Below are positions 7,274 through 14,253 of a stretch of DNA of 16,748 nt, in pieces. Source of the stretch: Bacillota bacterium (GTDB lineage Bacteria > Bacillota > Clostridia > Oscillospirales > Ruminococcaceae). Numbering within the stretch: position 1 is the stretch's first letter; each line of letters opens with the position of its first letter. Below the pieces are notes generated by a model that made no database searches, was not told where the DNA came from, and saw nothing but the letters and a program-made list of their open reading frames with translations. The position numbers and the translations under genes were made by a program. The stretch spans positions 1 to 16,748 of the forward strand of contig JAEWLW010000078.1 of NCBI GenBank assembly GCA_023457355.1, given 5' to 3'.

Positions 7274-8131
7274 ATGAAATTACTTCATTACAAAGAAGGT
7301 AACCAGGTCTGTTTAGCGATTAAAAGCACGTGCGGAATTATCCCCGTAAAAAATTTGGCGGGCCATGATGCTGCTCCAACCACGATTGAGCAGGTGATTG
7401 CGGGCGGCGAAAGCGCCCTGTGCACCTTGGCACAGCTTGAAAAAAGCGCGGCCGCCGTATTGCCGGAAGACAATCTCGTCTATGCGCCATGCGTCGCCAC
7501 CCCCGAAAAAATATTGTGCGTCGGCGTCAATTACACCGAGCACGGCAATGAGTGCAATTTTGAGCTGCCTTCCCACCCGATTCTGTTCAGCAAATTTAAC
7601 AACGCACTGGCGGCGCACAATCAGGTTATTCGCCTGCCCAAGACGGCCGAGAAATTCGATTATGAAGCCGAGCTGGTTGTCATCATGGGCAAAGAAGCCG
7701 CCAACGTTTCAAAAGAGGAAGCGCTCTCCTACGTCTTCGGCTATTCGGTCGGGAATGATTTATCCGCCCGCGATCTGCAATTCAGAACACACCAGTGGCT
7801 GCTGGGAAAAACCTGTGACGATTTTGCGCCAGTAGGGCCCTATATTGTAACGGCCGACGAGATAGACCCCAACAATCTGGATATTCAGTGCGCCGTCAAC
7901 GGCGAAGTGCGTCAGCATTCAAACACAAGCCGGATGATCTTCAACTGCGCGGCCATCATCAGCTACGCTTCACAGTATATGACGCTAAAACCCGGCGACA
8001 TTATTTTCACCGGAACGCCGAGCGGCGTTATTCTCGGCCAGCCGGCCGAAGCGCAAAAATGGCTGAAATCCGGCGACACGGTTTCGGTCTCAATCGAAAA
8101 ACTGGGAACGCTGGTCAATGTGCTGCAATGA
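7274..8131 (+). CDS. Fumarylacetoacetate hydrolase (FAH) family protein
   Basis: The 285-aa protein is of the single-domain FAH family, which includes acylpyruvate hydrolases, oxaloacetate decarboxylases/tautomerases and HHDD isomerases. A short N-terminal domain (1-70) is followed by the catalytic fold. The metal ligands E131 and E133 (DYEAELVV) and D162 (GNDLSARD) are present. So are K179 (GKTCDDFAPVGP), NTSRMIF at about 217-223, and FTGTPSGV at 245-252. The start is fixed by GGAAGG about 6 nt upstream. The gene stands alone between two terminators, with its own promoter and a structured leader, so context gives no clue to substrate. In an anaerobe without other aromatic-degradation genes nearby, a role in clearing acylpyruvates or oxaloacetate enol is more likely than tyrosine breakdown. 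Confidence 0.9.
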   Translation: MKLLHYKEGNQVCLAIKSTCGIIPVKNLAGHDAAPTTIEQVIAGGESALCTLAQLEKSAAAVLPEDNLVYAPCVATPEKILCVGVNYTEHGNECNFELPSHPILFSKFNNALAAHNQVIRLPKTAEKFDYEAELVVIMGKEAANVSKEEALSYVFGYSVGNDLSARDLQFRTHQWLLGKTCDDFAPVGPYIVTADEIDPNNLDIQCAVNGEVRQHSNTSRMIFNCAAIISYASQYMTLKPGDIIFTGTPSGVILGQPAEAQKWLKSGDTVSVSIEKLGTLVNVLQ

Positions 8132-8196
8132 CAGGCATCCTTTCGCTGGATTTTGAATATTATAAGGTATCGCCTATACAAATTTATCTGTGTCAA

Positions 8197-8234
8197 AAAA
8201 TGCCCTGCAGCATAAAATATTGCGGGGCATTTTT
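8197..8234 (+). terminator. Rho-independent terminator after the FAH-family gene
   Basis: AAAATGCCCTGCA (8197-8209) pairs with TGCGGGGCATTTT (8221-8233) with one G-U pair and an 11-nt loop, ending in a T-run. It separates the FAH gene from the glmS promoter directly downstream. Confidence 0.85.
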
Positions 8235-8244
8235 ATAGAAAAGG

Positions 8245-8273
8245 TTGCAGTTTTCCGGCTTTTATGCCATAAT
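8245..8273 (+). promoter_or_regulatory. Sigma-A-type promoter of glmS
   Basis: TTGCAG (8245-8250), a 17-nt spacer and CATAAT (8268-8273). The predicted start near 8280 places about 85 nt ahead of the ribozyme cleavage site. Confidence 0.65.
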
Positions 8274-8362
8274 GGCTGTAAATCATTGTCAGGAGGTGAT
8301 AAACACAGTAAAAATGAACAAATGCCAGAAAGGGTGATGCTAAAAAAGAATAAGCCGGAATC

Positions 8363-8525
8363 AAGCGCCAGCTCCGTTCGTATTGTACCGGACGGATGAC
8401 GAGGAGAGAGGTTATCGAAATTTTCGGCGGATACCTCTCCGTTCCCCTCCTTTGGGAATGTCAGGCAGGCGGCAAAAACGCGGGGCAACCCGCGGCACAA
8501 ATTCGACCTGCAAAAAGGACTGAAT
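8363..8525 (+). ncRNA. glmS ribozyme (GlcN6P-activated self-cleaving riboswitch)
   Basis: The segment holds the conserved glmS ribozyme blocks in order. These are the cleavage-site AGCGCC (cleavage expected between A8364 and G8365), TGACGAGGA, GGTTATCGAA and TTTCGGCGGAT, with the flanking P2.1 arms GAGAGGT / ACCTCTC. The accessory 3' domain follows, with P3 arms GCAGG (8465-8469) and CCTGC (8507-8511) and a P4 hairpin CGCGGG-GCAA-CCCGCG (8479-8494). It lies directly upstream of glmS. In the known class, glucosamine-6-phosphate is the catalytic cofactor, and cleavage leads to mRNA decay, giving feedback repression of GlmS. The 3' boundary is approximate. Confidence 0.95.
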
Positions 8526-8563
8526 CTTTGACATTTTAATATTTAATATAGGAGTTTTTTCTT

Positions 8564-10381
8564 ATGTGTGGAATTATAGGATATTCCGGGCACCGCCGCG
8601 CCAGCGACGTGCTGCTGGATGGGCTGAGCCGTTTGGAATACCGCGGGTACGATTCCGCCGGTATTCTCGTGAGTGAAAACAGCGCTTTTGTTACTGTGAA
8701 GCGCGAAGGGCGGCTGGATAACCTGAAGGCATCGCTGGAGCACTGCACACTGCACGGCACCTGCGGCATGGGCCACACCCGCTGGGCCACCCACGGCGGC
8801 CCCACGGACGAAAACGCCCACCCCCACGGCACGGAGCGCGTCATGATGGTACATAACGGTATCATCGAAAATTATCTCGCGCTTAAATCAGTGCTGGTTG
8901 ATCAGGGATATACCTTTTTATCGCAGACCGACACTGAAATTGCTGCCTGCTACCTCGATTATTGCTACCACGGCGACCCTATAGACGCCATTCGGGAAGC
9001 ATTGCAGAAAATTGAGGGCGCATATGCCTTTGTCATTATGTTCTCCGACCACCCCGATACGCTGTACGCAGTGCGAAAGGACGGCCCGCTGATTGCGGCA
9101 CCCGGCGACGGTGAAAACTTCCTTGCTTCGGATATCACGGCGGTTATCGGCTATACCAACCGTTACTTCGTACTGGATGAGGGCGAAATTGCCGTTGTCA
9201 ACCCCGACACGATTCGCGTGTTCGGCCTGGACGGCAGCGAACGCCCCAAGGCCGTGCAAACCGTCAACTGGAACGTCGACCAGGCACAAAAGGAAGGCTA
9301 TGAGCATTTTATGCTCAAGGAAATTCACGAACAGCCCGATGCATTGCGGCACACACTCGCCCCCAGAATCAAAAACGGCCTGCCCTGCTTTGCGCACGAC
9401 CACCTGCCCGAAGATTTCTTTACCCGTTTTTCACAGATTAAGATTGTCGCCTGCGGCACGGCCATGCACGCCGGTCTGGTCGGACGGGATCTGATTGAAA
9501 ATCTGGCGCGCGTGCCGGTAAGCGTCGATCTGGCCAGCGAATTCCGTTACCGTTCCCCCATTATCGGCAAGCAGGATCTTGTGATCATCATTTCGCAGTC
9601 GGGTGAAACGGCCGATAGCCTGGCCGCCCTGCGTCTGGCAAAGTCGATGGGCGTCACCACACTGGCCATTGTCAACGTGGCGGGCTCTTCAATTGCACGT
9701 GAGGCCGATTACGTTATTTTAACCTATGCCGGGCCGGAAATTTCGGTGGCGAGCACCAAGGCCTATTCGGTGCAGCTTGCCGTCTTATACCTGATCGCCT
9801 TTTCAATGGCCGAAGCAAACGGCCGCCTGACACAGGCTGAAACCGAGGGGCTGGTCACGTCGCTGGTTGCCATGCCCGATGCGGTTCGCCGCGTTTTCTC
9901 CTGCCAGACTGCCATTGAACGCGCCGCCGCGGGCTTTGAGCGCAGTGAGGATCTGTTCTTCCTGGGCCGCGGGCTGGATTATGCGCTCGCCTGTGAAGGC
10001 TCTTTAAAGCTCAAGGAAATTTCGTATATTCACTGCGAGGCATGCGCCGCCGGCGAACTTAAACACGGCACCATTTCACTTATTACCGACGGTACGCCTG
10101 TCATTGCCCTGTGCACACAGGATAAGCTGATCCCCAAAATGCTCTCCAACATCAAAGAGGTCAAGGCCAGGGGCGCTGTTGTGACGCTGGTGGCAAAAGA
10201 GGGCGAATCGGTTTCACAGGATGTGGCCGATATCCTTCTGCTGCTCGATGCGCTGGATGATATGTTTATGCCGTTTGTCGCCGTCACGGTGCTACAGCTT
10301 ATTGCATACTACACCGCCCGCTTAAGAGGCTGCGATATCGACAAGCCCCGTAATCTCGCGAAATCGGTAACCGTGGAATAA
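8564..10381 (+). CDS. glmS: Glutamine--fructose-6-phosphate aminotransferase (isomerizing), GlmS
   Basis: GlmS makes glucosamine-6-phosphate from fructose-6-phosphate and glutamine, the entry step to UDP-GlcNAc and peptidoglycan. The 605-aa protein is full length. The N-terminal glutaminase domain has the catalytic Cys2 (MCGIIGY), RGYDSAG at 27-33, GHTRWATHG at 70-78 and NGIIENY. The two SIS isomerase domains carry SQSGETADS and STKAYSVQ (first) and GRGLDYALACEGSLKLKEI (second). The C-terminus is the family-typical DKPRNLAKSVTVE. GGAG lies about 11 nt upstream of the ATG. Expression is controlled by the upstream ribozyme. The gene is monocistronic and followed by a duplicated terminator. Confidence 0.98.
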   Translation: MCGIIGYSGHRRASDVLLDGLSRLEYRGYDSAGILVSENSAFVTVKREGRLDNLKASLEHCTLHGTCGMGHTRWATHGGPTDENAHPHGTERVMMVHNGIIENYLALKSVLVDQGYTFLSQTDTEIAACYLDYCYHGDPIDAIREALQKIEGAYAFVIMFSDHPDTLYAVRKDGPLIAAPGDGENFLASDITAVIGYTNRYFVLDEGEIAVVNPDTIRVFGLDGSERPKAVQTVNWNVDQAQKEGYEHFMLKEIHEQPDALRHTLAPRIKNGLPCFAHDHLPEDFFTRFSQIKIVACGTAMHAGLVGRDLIENLARVPVSVDLASEFRYRSPIIGKQDLVIIISQSGETADSLAALRLAKSMGVTTLAIVNVAGSSIAREADYVILTYAGPEISVASTKAYSVQLAVLYLIAFSMAEANGRLTQAETEGLVTSLVAMPDAVRRVFSCQTAIERAAAGFERSEDLFFLGRGLDYALACEGSLKLKEISYIHCEACAAGELKHGTISLITDGTPVIALCTQDKLIPKMLSNIKEVKARGAVVTLVAKEGESVSQDVADILLLLDALDDMFMPFVAVTVLQLIAYYTARLRGCDIDKPRNLAKSVTVE

Positions 10382-10392
10382 ATGCTTTTAAA

Positions 10393-10422
10393 GGACGGCA
10401 TCGTCTAAAAACGATGCCGTCC
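10393..10422 (+). terminator. Terminator-like hairpin T1 after glmS (first of a duplicated pair)
   Basis: A perfect 12-bp stem (GGACGGCATCGT / ACGATGCCGTCC) with loop CTAAAA begins 11 nt after the glmS stop. It has no T-run on the plus strand. On the minus strand it is followed by TTTAAAA. It is a near copy of the hairpin at 10659-10687. Confidence 0.7.
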
Positions 10423-10670
10423 TCAGGCTGTCAAAGAACTCTTTCTTACTAAAAAATTGCACAAATTAAAGTTTTTGGTCAAGCTTTTTTCAAAAAGCTT
10501 GCGTGCTTCATTCGTCAAAAAAGCGCAGGAGGGGCAGCCAAAACAGTCCGGGGGACTGTTTTGGCGCGGGGAACCCCCGCAAGGGGTTCCCCAATGCCGC
10601 TTAGGCGGCATCCAGTTTGTGCATATCACTAAACACAATGACTTTATCGACAGACTGAGGGCGGCATCGT
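10411..10670. repeat. Hairpin-rich MITE-like repeat with terminal inverted repeats, copy 1
   Basis: The ends 10411-10441 and 10640-10670 are inverted repeats that match at 25 of 31 positions, with only 2 mismatches in the outer 22. Between them are four hairpins: AAGCTTTTT/AAAAAGCTT (10480-10501), a 13-bp stem around CAGTCC/GGACTG (10537-10565), GGGGAACCCC/GGGGTTCCCC (10568-10592) and ATGCCGC/GCGGCAT (10594-10611). Positions 10604-10658 recur in inverted orientation at 16748-16693. No transposase is encoded. A 103-codon frame across the element looks spurious. The element fills the gap between the convergent glmS and GNAT genes. It is either a non-autonomous mobile element or a dispersed structured repeat. 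Confidence 0.75.
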
Positions 10671-10693
10671 CTAAAACAATGCCGCCCTTTTTT
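10659..10693 (+). terminator. Rho-independent terminator T2 (second of the duplicated pair)
   Basis: GGGCGGCAT (10659-10667) pairs with ATGCCGCCC (10679-10687) and is followed by six T residues. It matches T1 at about 26 of 30 aligned positions. It probably represents the functional 3' end of the glmS transcript. Confidence 0.85.
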
Positions 10694-10771
10694 ATGCACT
10701 CGTTTAACAATTCTGCTAATACCGAACAGTATACTGGCAACGACCTGTTTTTAAGGAGATTTCAGTAATGA

Positions 10772-11281
10772 TTACGCATCTTTTAACAGTGCGTATAGTT
10801 TCATATCAAGAACCTGTCCATTCTTAACAGCATTTTGGCGCAAAATGCCCTCCAGCACAAAACCGGATTTCTCCAAAACACGGCAGGAGGCCGCATTAAA
10901 CGCAAAGGGCTCGGCAAATATTCTGATGATATCGGTTGTGCTGAAAATTAATGCACATATCTGCCGGACAGCACCGGTTGTAATGCCCCGTCCCCAATAG
11001 GGCTCGGCGATATGGTAGCCCATTTCGGCGGTCTGTGCATGGATGTTCGCCTGACGAAAAACGCCGATGCTGCCAATCGCTTTATCGTTGACTGTGATGG
11101 CAAAGGCATAGGTTTTGTCCTTATCGGCGCCGAGCATCGCACCGATGTAGGCCTTTGCATCATCAACCGTATACGGAAAGGGCAGGCCATCCCGCAAATT
11201 ATCCAGAATCTTTTTATTGTTTACCGCTGACGCCAAATCGTTTGCATCGTCCATGCGCCACGGCCTTATTTTACAATCCAT
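10772..11281 (-). CDS. GNAT-family N-acetyltransferase (RimJ/RimL-like)
   Basis: The 169-aa protein has the Acetyltransf_3 pattern of the RimJ/RimL group, which acetylates protein N-termini or small amines using acetyl-CoA. An N-terminal strand (KIRPWRMDDA) is followed by the central beta-sheet (AIGSIGVF, about 68-75), MGYHIAEPYWGRGITTGAV with the acetyl-CoA loop at about 95-104, and the C-terminal NAASCRVLEKSGFVLEG (129-145) typical of the fold. Substrate is not predictable from sequence. The ribosome binding site is weak (AGGGA directly before ATG 11281). It lies 72 nt after the YbaK gene on the same strand with no clear terminator between, so it may be read from that transcript. Confidence 0.85.
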   Translation of the reverse strand: MDCKIRPWRMDDANDLASAVNNKKILDNLRDGLPFPYTVDDAKAYIGAMLGADKDKTYAFAITVNDKAIGSIGVFRQANIHAQTAEMGYHIAEPYWGRGITTGAVRQICALIFSTTDIIRIFAEPFAFNAASCRVLEKSGFVLEGILRQNAVKNGQVLDMKLYALLKDA

Positions 11282-11353
11282 TCCCTACGCCCCGCCTTCA
11301 TCCGCCAGGCCCATGCTGTTTGAGCTATTTGCTCACCGCTCAGGCCTTCTATA

Positions 11354-11824
11354 TTACTCCGACGCCTTGCAAACGTCAACCCAGCCTTTGCTGTTCGAAT
11401 ATTTTTCAAGCTCATCAATGGTCAGCTCAATGGCGCTGTTGCCGCTGCCGCAGGCCGGAAACACCGTCTGATAGGCCTTAAGCGACACATCCAGATAAAC
11501 CGTCACGCCATCGTTGACGCCAAACGGGCAGACGCCGCCGACGGCATGTCCCACCAGCGCAACCGCTTCCTCCGGGGTGAGCATTTTTGCCTTGGTGTGA
11601 AACTGCGCCTTATATTTGGCGTTGTCAACCTTGGCTCCGCCCGCCGTCACAATCAGAATACAGCTCTCCCCGACTTTAAAGGACAGCGTTTTTGCAATGC
11701 GGTCCGGCTCGCAATTCAGGGCCTGTGCCGCCAGCGCAACCGTCGCGCTTGAGACCTCGAATTCCAAAATGCGGCTCTCCATGCCCAACGGTTTAAAATA
11801 TTCCCTTACTCTTTCAATTGCCAT
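11354..11824 (-). CDS. YbaK/EbsC-family aminoacyl-tRNA deacylase
   Basis: This 156-aa protein belongs to the YbaK/EbsC branch of the INS superfamily. These free-standing editing enzymes hydrolyse mischarged tRNAs, for example Cys-tRNA(Pro). Family marks are the conserved lysine in AKTLSFKV (K45), the loop GGVCPFG at 96-102, and ACGSGNSAIEL at 124-134, which forms the substrate pocket. Length is typical. ATG 11824 has GGGAGTG 6 nt upstream. It starts just after the terminator of the DUF4364 gene, so it needs its own promoter, which I could not locate with confidence. The tRNA specificity cannot be told from sequence alone. Confidence 0.88.
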   Translation of the reverse strand: MAIERVREYFKPLGMESRILEFEVSSATVALAAQALNCEPDRIAKTLSFKVGESCILIVTAGGAKVDNAKYKAQFHTKAKMLTPEEAVALVGHAVGGVCPFGVNDGVTVYLDVSLKAYQTVFPACGSGNSAIELTIDELEKYSNSKGWVDVCKASE

Positions 11825-11855
11825 TTTGCCACTCCCAAACTGTTGTTTGATTCCA

Positions 11856-11902
11856 AATTAAAAATAGAAGCGGGCTGCAGCAACCTTGATTGCAGCAGCC
11901 GC
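11856..11902 (-). terminator. Rho-independent terminator of the PHP-TSCPD-DUF4364 operon
   Basis: On the minus strand GCGGCTGCTGCAA pairs with TTGCTGCAGCCCGC around a 6-nt loop, with one bulge and one mismatch. TTCTATTTTT follows. It begins 7 nt after the stop of the DUF4364 gene. Confidence 0.8.
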
Positions 11903-11908
11903 CCAATG

Positions 11909-12505
11909 TTAAACCGGTTCGTGATCAATAAATTCAATCGCACTGTCTTTTGTGCCCATAAGCACCGAAAGCACCGCCCGGTATAATACGGTAGGATCGG
12001 CGATGAAATTCTTTTTCATCGTTTCGCAAACTTCGCGGGTGGGTGCGTAAAGCGATACGCTCATCAAATCATTGCCAACATCGTTGAGTGAAAGCTCCAG
12101 CCGGAAGCCGTCGCTGGTTTCGACGATCTCTGCGCGGTTTTCTCTGGCGAACCTTTCTTGCAGAACGCACTGGCTCAGCGCGTCCAGCGCTTTTTCGCGC
12201 ACAGTGCGCGGAATGCTCTTGTAAAAGGTCTCCGCCGTCTTCTGGCCCAGCTCGCTGACCGAAACATACCCCTGCTGCCCCTCGGGCTTGGCCTCGGTCA
12301 GGTGTCCCGAGGCAATCAACTCGCCCAGCGCACAGGTTACTTCAAAATAATTAACCAGGTTCTCCCCCAACAGTGCGCTGCTAAGCTGCGAGGCGGTAAC
12401 CGGCATCTTCATCTTATACAGCAGCCAGCAAATCAGAATGCGTATTTCATAGTCGGTTGTAAGCCCACCGTGGTCAATTCCCTCGGTGAAAACCCCCTGA
12501 TTCAT
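11909..12505 (-). CDS. DUF4364 family protein (winged-helix fold)
   Basis: The 198-aa product resembles the DUF4364 family of Clostridia. Its function is unknown, but its N-terminal part looks like a winged helix. Residues about 18-80 give the pattern TDYEIRILICWLLYKMKMPVT, then a serine-rich second helix and a basic wing (ASGHLTEAK). A linker and LGQKTAETFYKSIP follow, and the C-terminal half is an alpha/beta domain with EVCETMKKNF. No catalytic motif is visible. The frame is open to 12649, but ATG 12505 has a GGGGGG site 9 nt upstream and matches the family length. It is the last gene of the operon, 59 nt after the gene before it, with a terminator directly behind. A transcription regulator is a reasonable guess. 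Confidence 0.75.
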   Translation of the reverse strand: MNQGVFTEGIDHGGLTTDYEIRILICWLLYKMKMPVTASQLSSALLGENLVNYFEVTCALGELIASGHLTEAKPEGQQGYVSVSELGQKTAETFYKSIPRTVREKALDALSQCVLQERFARENRAEIVETSDGFRLELSLNDVGNDLMSVSLYAPTREVCETMKKNFIADPTVLYRAVLSVLMGTKDSAIEFIDHEPV

Positions 12506-12564
12506 CTTATGCCCCCCTTTCGCGGCAGGTGTTGGAACGCCGGATTCATAACGCAAAACAGGTA

Positions 12565-13137
12565 TTATTCTGCAAAGCCCACGTTCAGCATGCGCTGTGC
12601 ACAGGCGCCAAAAAACCGCCCATAGGCGCTCTCGCCGATAATGACGCAATCAGAATAATCCCCGGCGCTGCACAGTTCCGAAAAGGTTTTGCCCACCGAC
12701 TGCGCATTCTCATCCCCGGCGCGATGTAGATACATATAAAGCGAAAACGCCGCGTTATTGTTAATCTCTTCATACAAATGCTGGTCGGCATCCTCCAGAT
12801 GCTCATAAAAGCTACCCAGTGTGGCATTGGCAACGATCTGGTTCGGCGAATGATCCTCAACAATACGGTGCACGGCATAGGCAAACAGCAATTTAAGCTG
12901 CAGATCAAAAATCTCGCTTTTAACGTCCTCCGGCGGACGGGTCCACACGCAATCAATCAAATCCTCAACATATTGCATTCCAAGCTTGCGCGCCCGGGCC
13001 GTGTTGCCGTTGGCGCGCTGCTGCAAAAACAAATCGATGTTATCATCGGCAACGGGATTCTCAGAGGCAAACAGCTTGGAAAGGTCGTCCGGCGCAATTT
13101 TAACATCGTCGTCGTTGTAGTGACCGAGCATGAACAT
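12565..13137 (-). CDS. Conserved-looking hypothetical protein (190 aa)
   Basis: I do not recognise this protein. It is predicted to be soluble and largely helical, with an acidic N-terminus (HYNDDDVKIAPDDLSKLF). The middle contains VHRIVEDHSPNQIVANATLGSF and the C-terminal part contains SDCVIIGESAYGRFFG. It has no signal peptide or membrane segment. It is translationally linked to the TSCPD gene: ATG 13137 shares one base with that gene's TGA, and GAGG lies 5 nt upstream. ATG 13131 (11 nt from AGAGG) and GTG 13140 are alternatives. Operon membership with PHP and TSCPD suggests a shared, unknown process. Confidence 0.75.
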   Translation of the reverse strand: MFMLGHYNDDDVKIAPDDLSKLFASENPVADDNIDLFLQQRANGNTARARKLGMQYVEDLIDCVWTRPPEDVKSEIFDLQLKLLFAYAVHRIVEDHSPNQIVANATLGSFYEHLEDADQHLYEEINNNAAFSLYMYLHRAGDENAQSVGKTFSELCSAGDYSDCVIIGESAYGRFFGACAQRMLNVGFAE

Positions 13138-13403
13138 CACATCCTCTGGTTATTTTTATTCAGCGCCTCCTGCAATGCGCGGGAGAGCTGGTCCGGGCAC
13201 GAAGTGCTTTTAAAGCCGCAGGTCGTTCCTTTCAGAAGATCTATCACCGCCGAGGCCTTCATGCCGACAACCAGCTTGCTGATTCCGGTAAGGTTGCCCT
13301 GACATCCGCCTACGAAATGCATTTTTTTAATAACGCCGTCATCCGTCAGTTCAAAAGAAATTTTTTGGGAACATACCCCCCTGGGCGCAAACTCGTAAAT
13401 CAT
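13137..13403 (-). CDS. TSCPD domain protein (TIGR03905-like)
   Basis: An 88-aa stand-alone TSCPD domain, named for the C-terminal motif found here as STSCPDQL at 66-73. Four cysteines, C11, C34 (GGCQGN), C62 (TCGFK) and C69 (TSCPD), could bind a metal. The same domain occurs at the C-terminus of some B12-dependent ribonucleotide reductases, but the role of the stand-alone form is unknown. The length fits TIGR03905-type proteins. ATG 13403 overlaps the PHP stop by 4 nt (ATGA) and has AAGGGGAAG about 9 nt upstream, so it is probably coupled to PHP translation. Confidence 0.88.
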   Translation of the reverse strand: MIYEFAPRGVCSQKISFELTDDGVIKKMHFVGGCQGNLTGISKLVVGMKASAVIDLLKGTTCGFKSTSCPDQLSRALQEALNKNNQRM

Positions 13404-14248
13404 CGCGTTGACTTCCCCTTTAATTCTATTAGTTTATGAAGCTGCGTCAGCTCATATTCCGAAGTTGTACAGGTTCCCACAGGGTTTGGCGTTGTGGTGT
13501 AAAAGCCGTGATAATCGGTGCCGCCGGTTGTAATTAACCCGTAGGCCTGCACCAGATGATCATGCTTATGAACATGCGCCGGGTCCCTTCGGGGATAATG
13601 ATATTCCAGCCCGTCGATAAGCCCTGCTTTGGCCAACCGTTCTCCGACTTCAAAAGAATGATAAACATCGGGGTGTGCCAGCACCACAGCGCCGCCGCTG
13701 GCCTGCGCGGCCTTTGCCCCGTCATAAACATCAATATAATCCACCTGGCGCCGGCAAACGCCGTCGGCGCCAAAAAGCGCCTGATATAAGGGACCATATA
13801 CCCTGTCGGAATAACCCAGTTCCAGCAATGCACGCAGCAGATGCACCCGGTAGATGGTTTTGCTGTTTTTAGCCTGGGCCATCACCTGCGCGCGGGTGAC
13901 GGGGTAGTGTTTAACGAGAAGATCAACCATTTCTTCCCCTGCGCTGCGCCGCCGCTCGGCCATCGTTTCAAACAGCGGTTCCAGCGGTGCGCGCGTTTTA
14001 GGGCAGTAGACCAAAAGATGCACCTTACGCCCGTTATCGGGGTCCACGCAGGAAAGCTCGGCACCGGGAATAATATCGATGCCAAAGGCCTTCGCCGCCC
14101 GCTGTGCCGGGGCCACCATATCCATTGCGTCATGGTCGGTGACGGCAATACCGCCCAACCCCCTGCGCGCCGCAAAGGCCACCACATCCGCCACCGCCAT
14201 TGAACCGTCCGACCAGGCAGTATGGACATGCAAATCCCAACAGAACAC
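13400..14248 (-). CDS. PHP-domain metal-dependent phosphoesterase (RNase AM/TrpH-like)
   Basis: The 282-aa protein has the PHP fold with all metal-binding positions: H7 and H9 (DLHVH), D14 (SDGS), H39 and D40 (TDHD), E64 (GAELSC), H77, H192 (AHPD), and D245 and H247 (GTDYHG). An insertion at about 130-170 (RVHLLRALLELGY) matches the layout of YciV/TrpH-like enzymes. In known members these hydrolyse 3',5'-nucleoside bisphosphates or trim RNA 5' ends. The start is GTG 14248, which gives a normal N-terminus four residues before the first motif. No strong Shine-Dalgarno is present. The frame stays open about 36 codons upstream, through a repeat-like leader, but contains no start codon there. It is the first gene of a four-gene operon. 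Confidence 0.88.
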   Translation of the reverse strand: MFCWDLHVHTAWSDGSMAVADVVAFAARRGLGGIAVTDHDAMDMVAPAQRAAKAFGIDIIPGAELSCVDPDNGRKVHLLVYCPKTRAPLEPLFETMAERRRSAGEEMVDLLVKHYPVTRAQVMAQAKNSKTIYRVHLLRALLELGYSDRVYGPLYQALFGADGVCRRQVDYIDVYDGAKAAQASGGAVVLAHPDVYHSFEVGERLAKAGLIDGLEYHYPRRDPAHVHKHDHLVQAYGLITTGGTDYHGFYTTTPNPVGTCTTSEYELTQLHKLIELKGKSTR

Positions 14249-14253
14249 CCAAA

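Noticed and set aside
8314..8337. A 7-codon frame in the glmS leader as a possible leader peptide, with AGGAGG at 8291
   Set aside because: The Shine-Dalgarno lies 17 nt from the ATG, too far for efficient use, and the frame lies upstream of a ribozyme that already explains regulation.
8190..8399. A 69-codon plus-strand frame upstream of glmS
   Set aside because: It covers the preceding terminator, the glmS promoter and the start of the ribozyme, and has no start signal.
10457..10768. A 103-codon plus-strand frame across the repeat element
   Set aside because: It lacks a ribosome binding site, spans hairpins, both repeat ends and terminator T2, and has low-complexity content. It looks like a by-product of the repeat.
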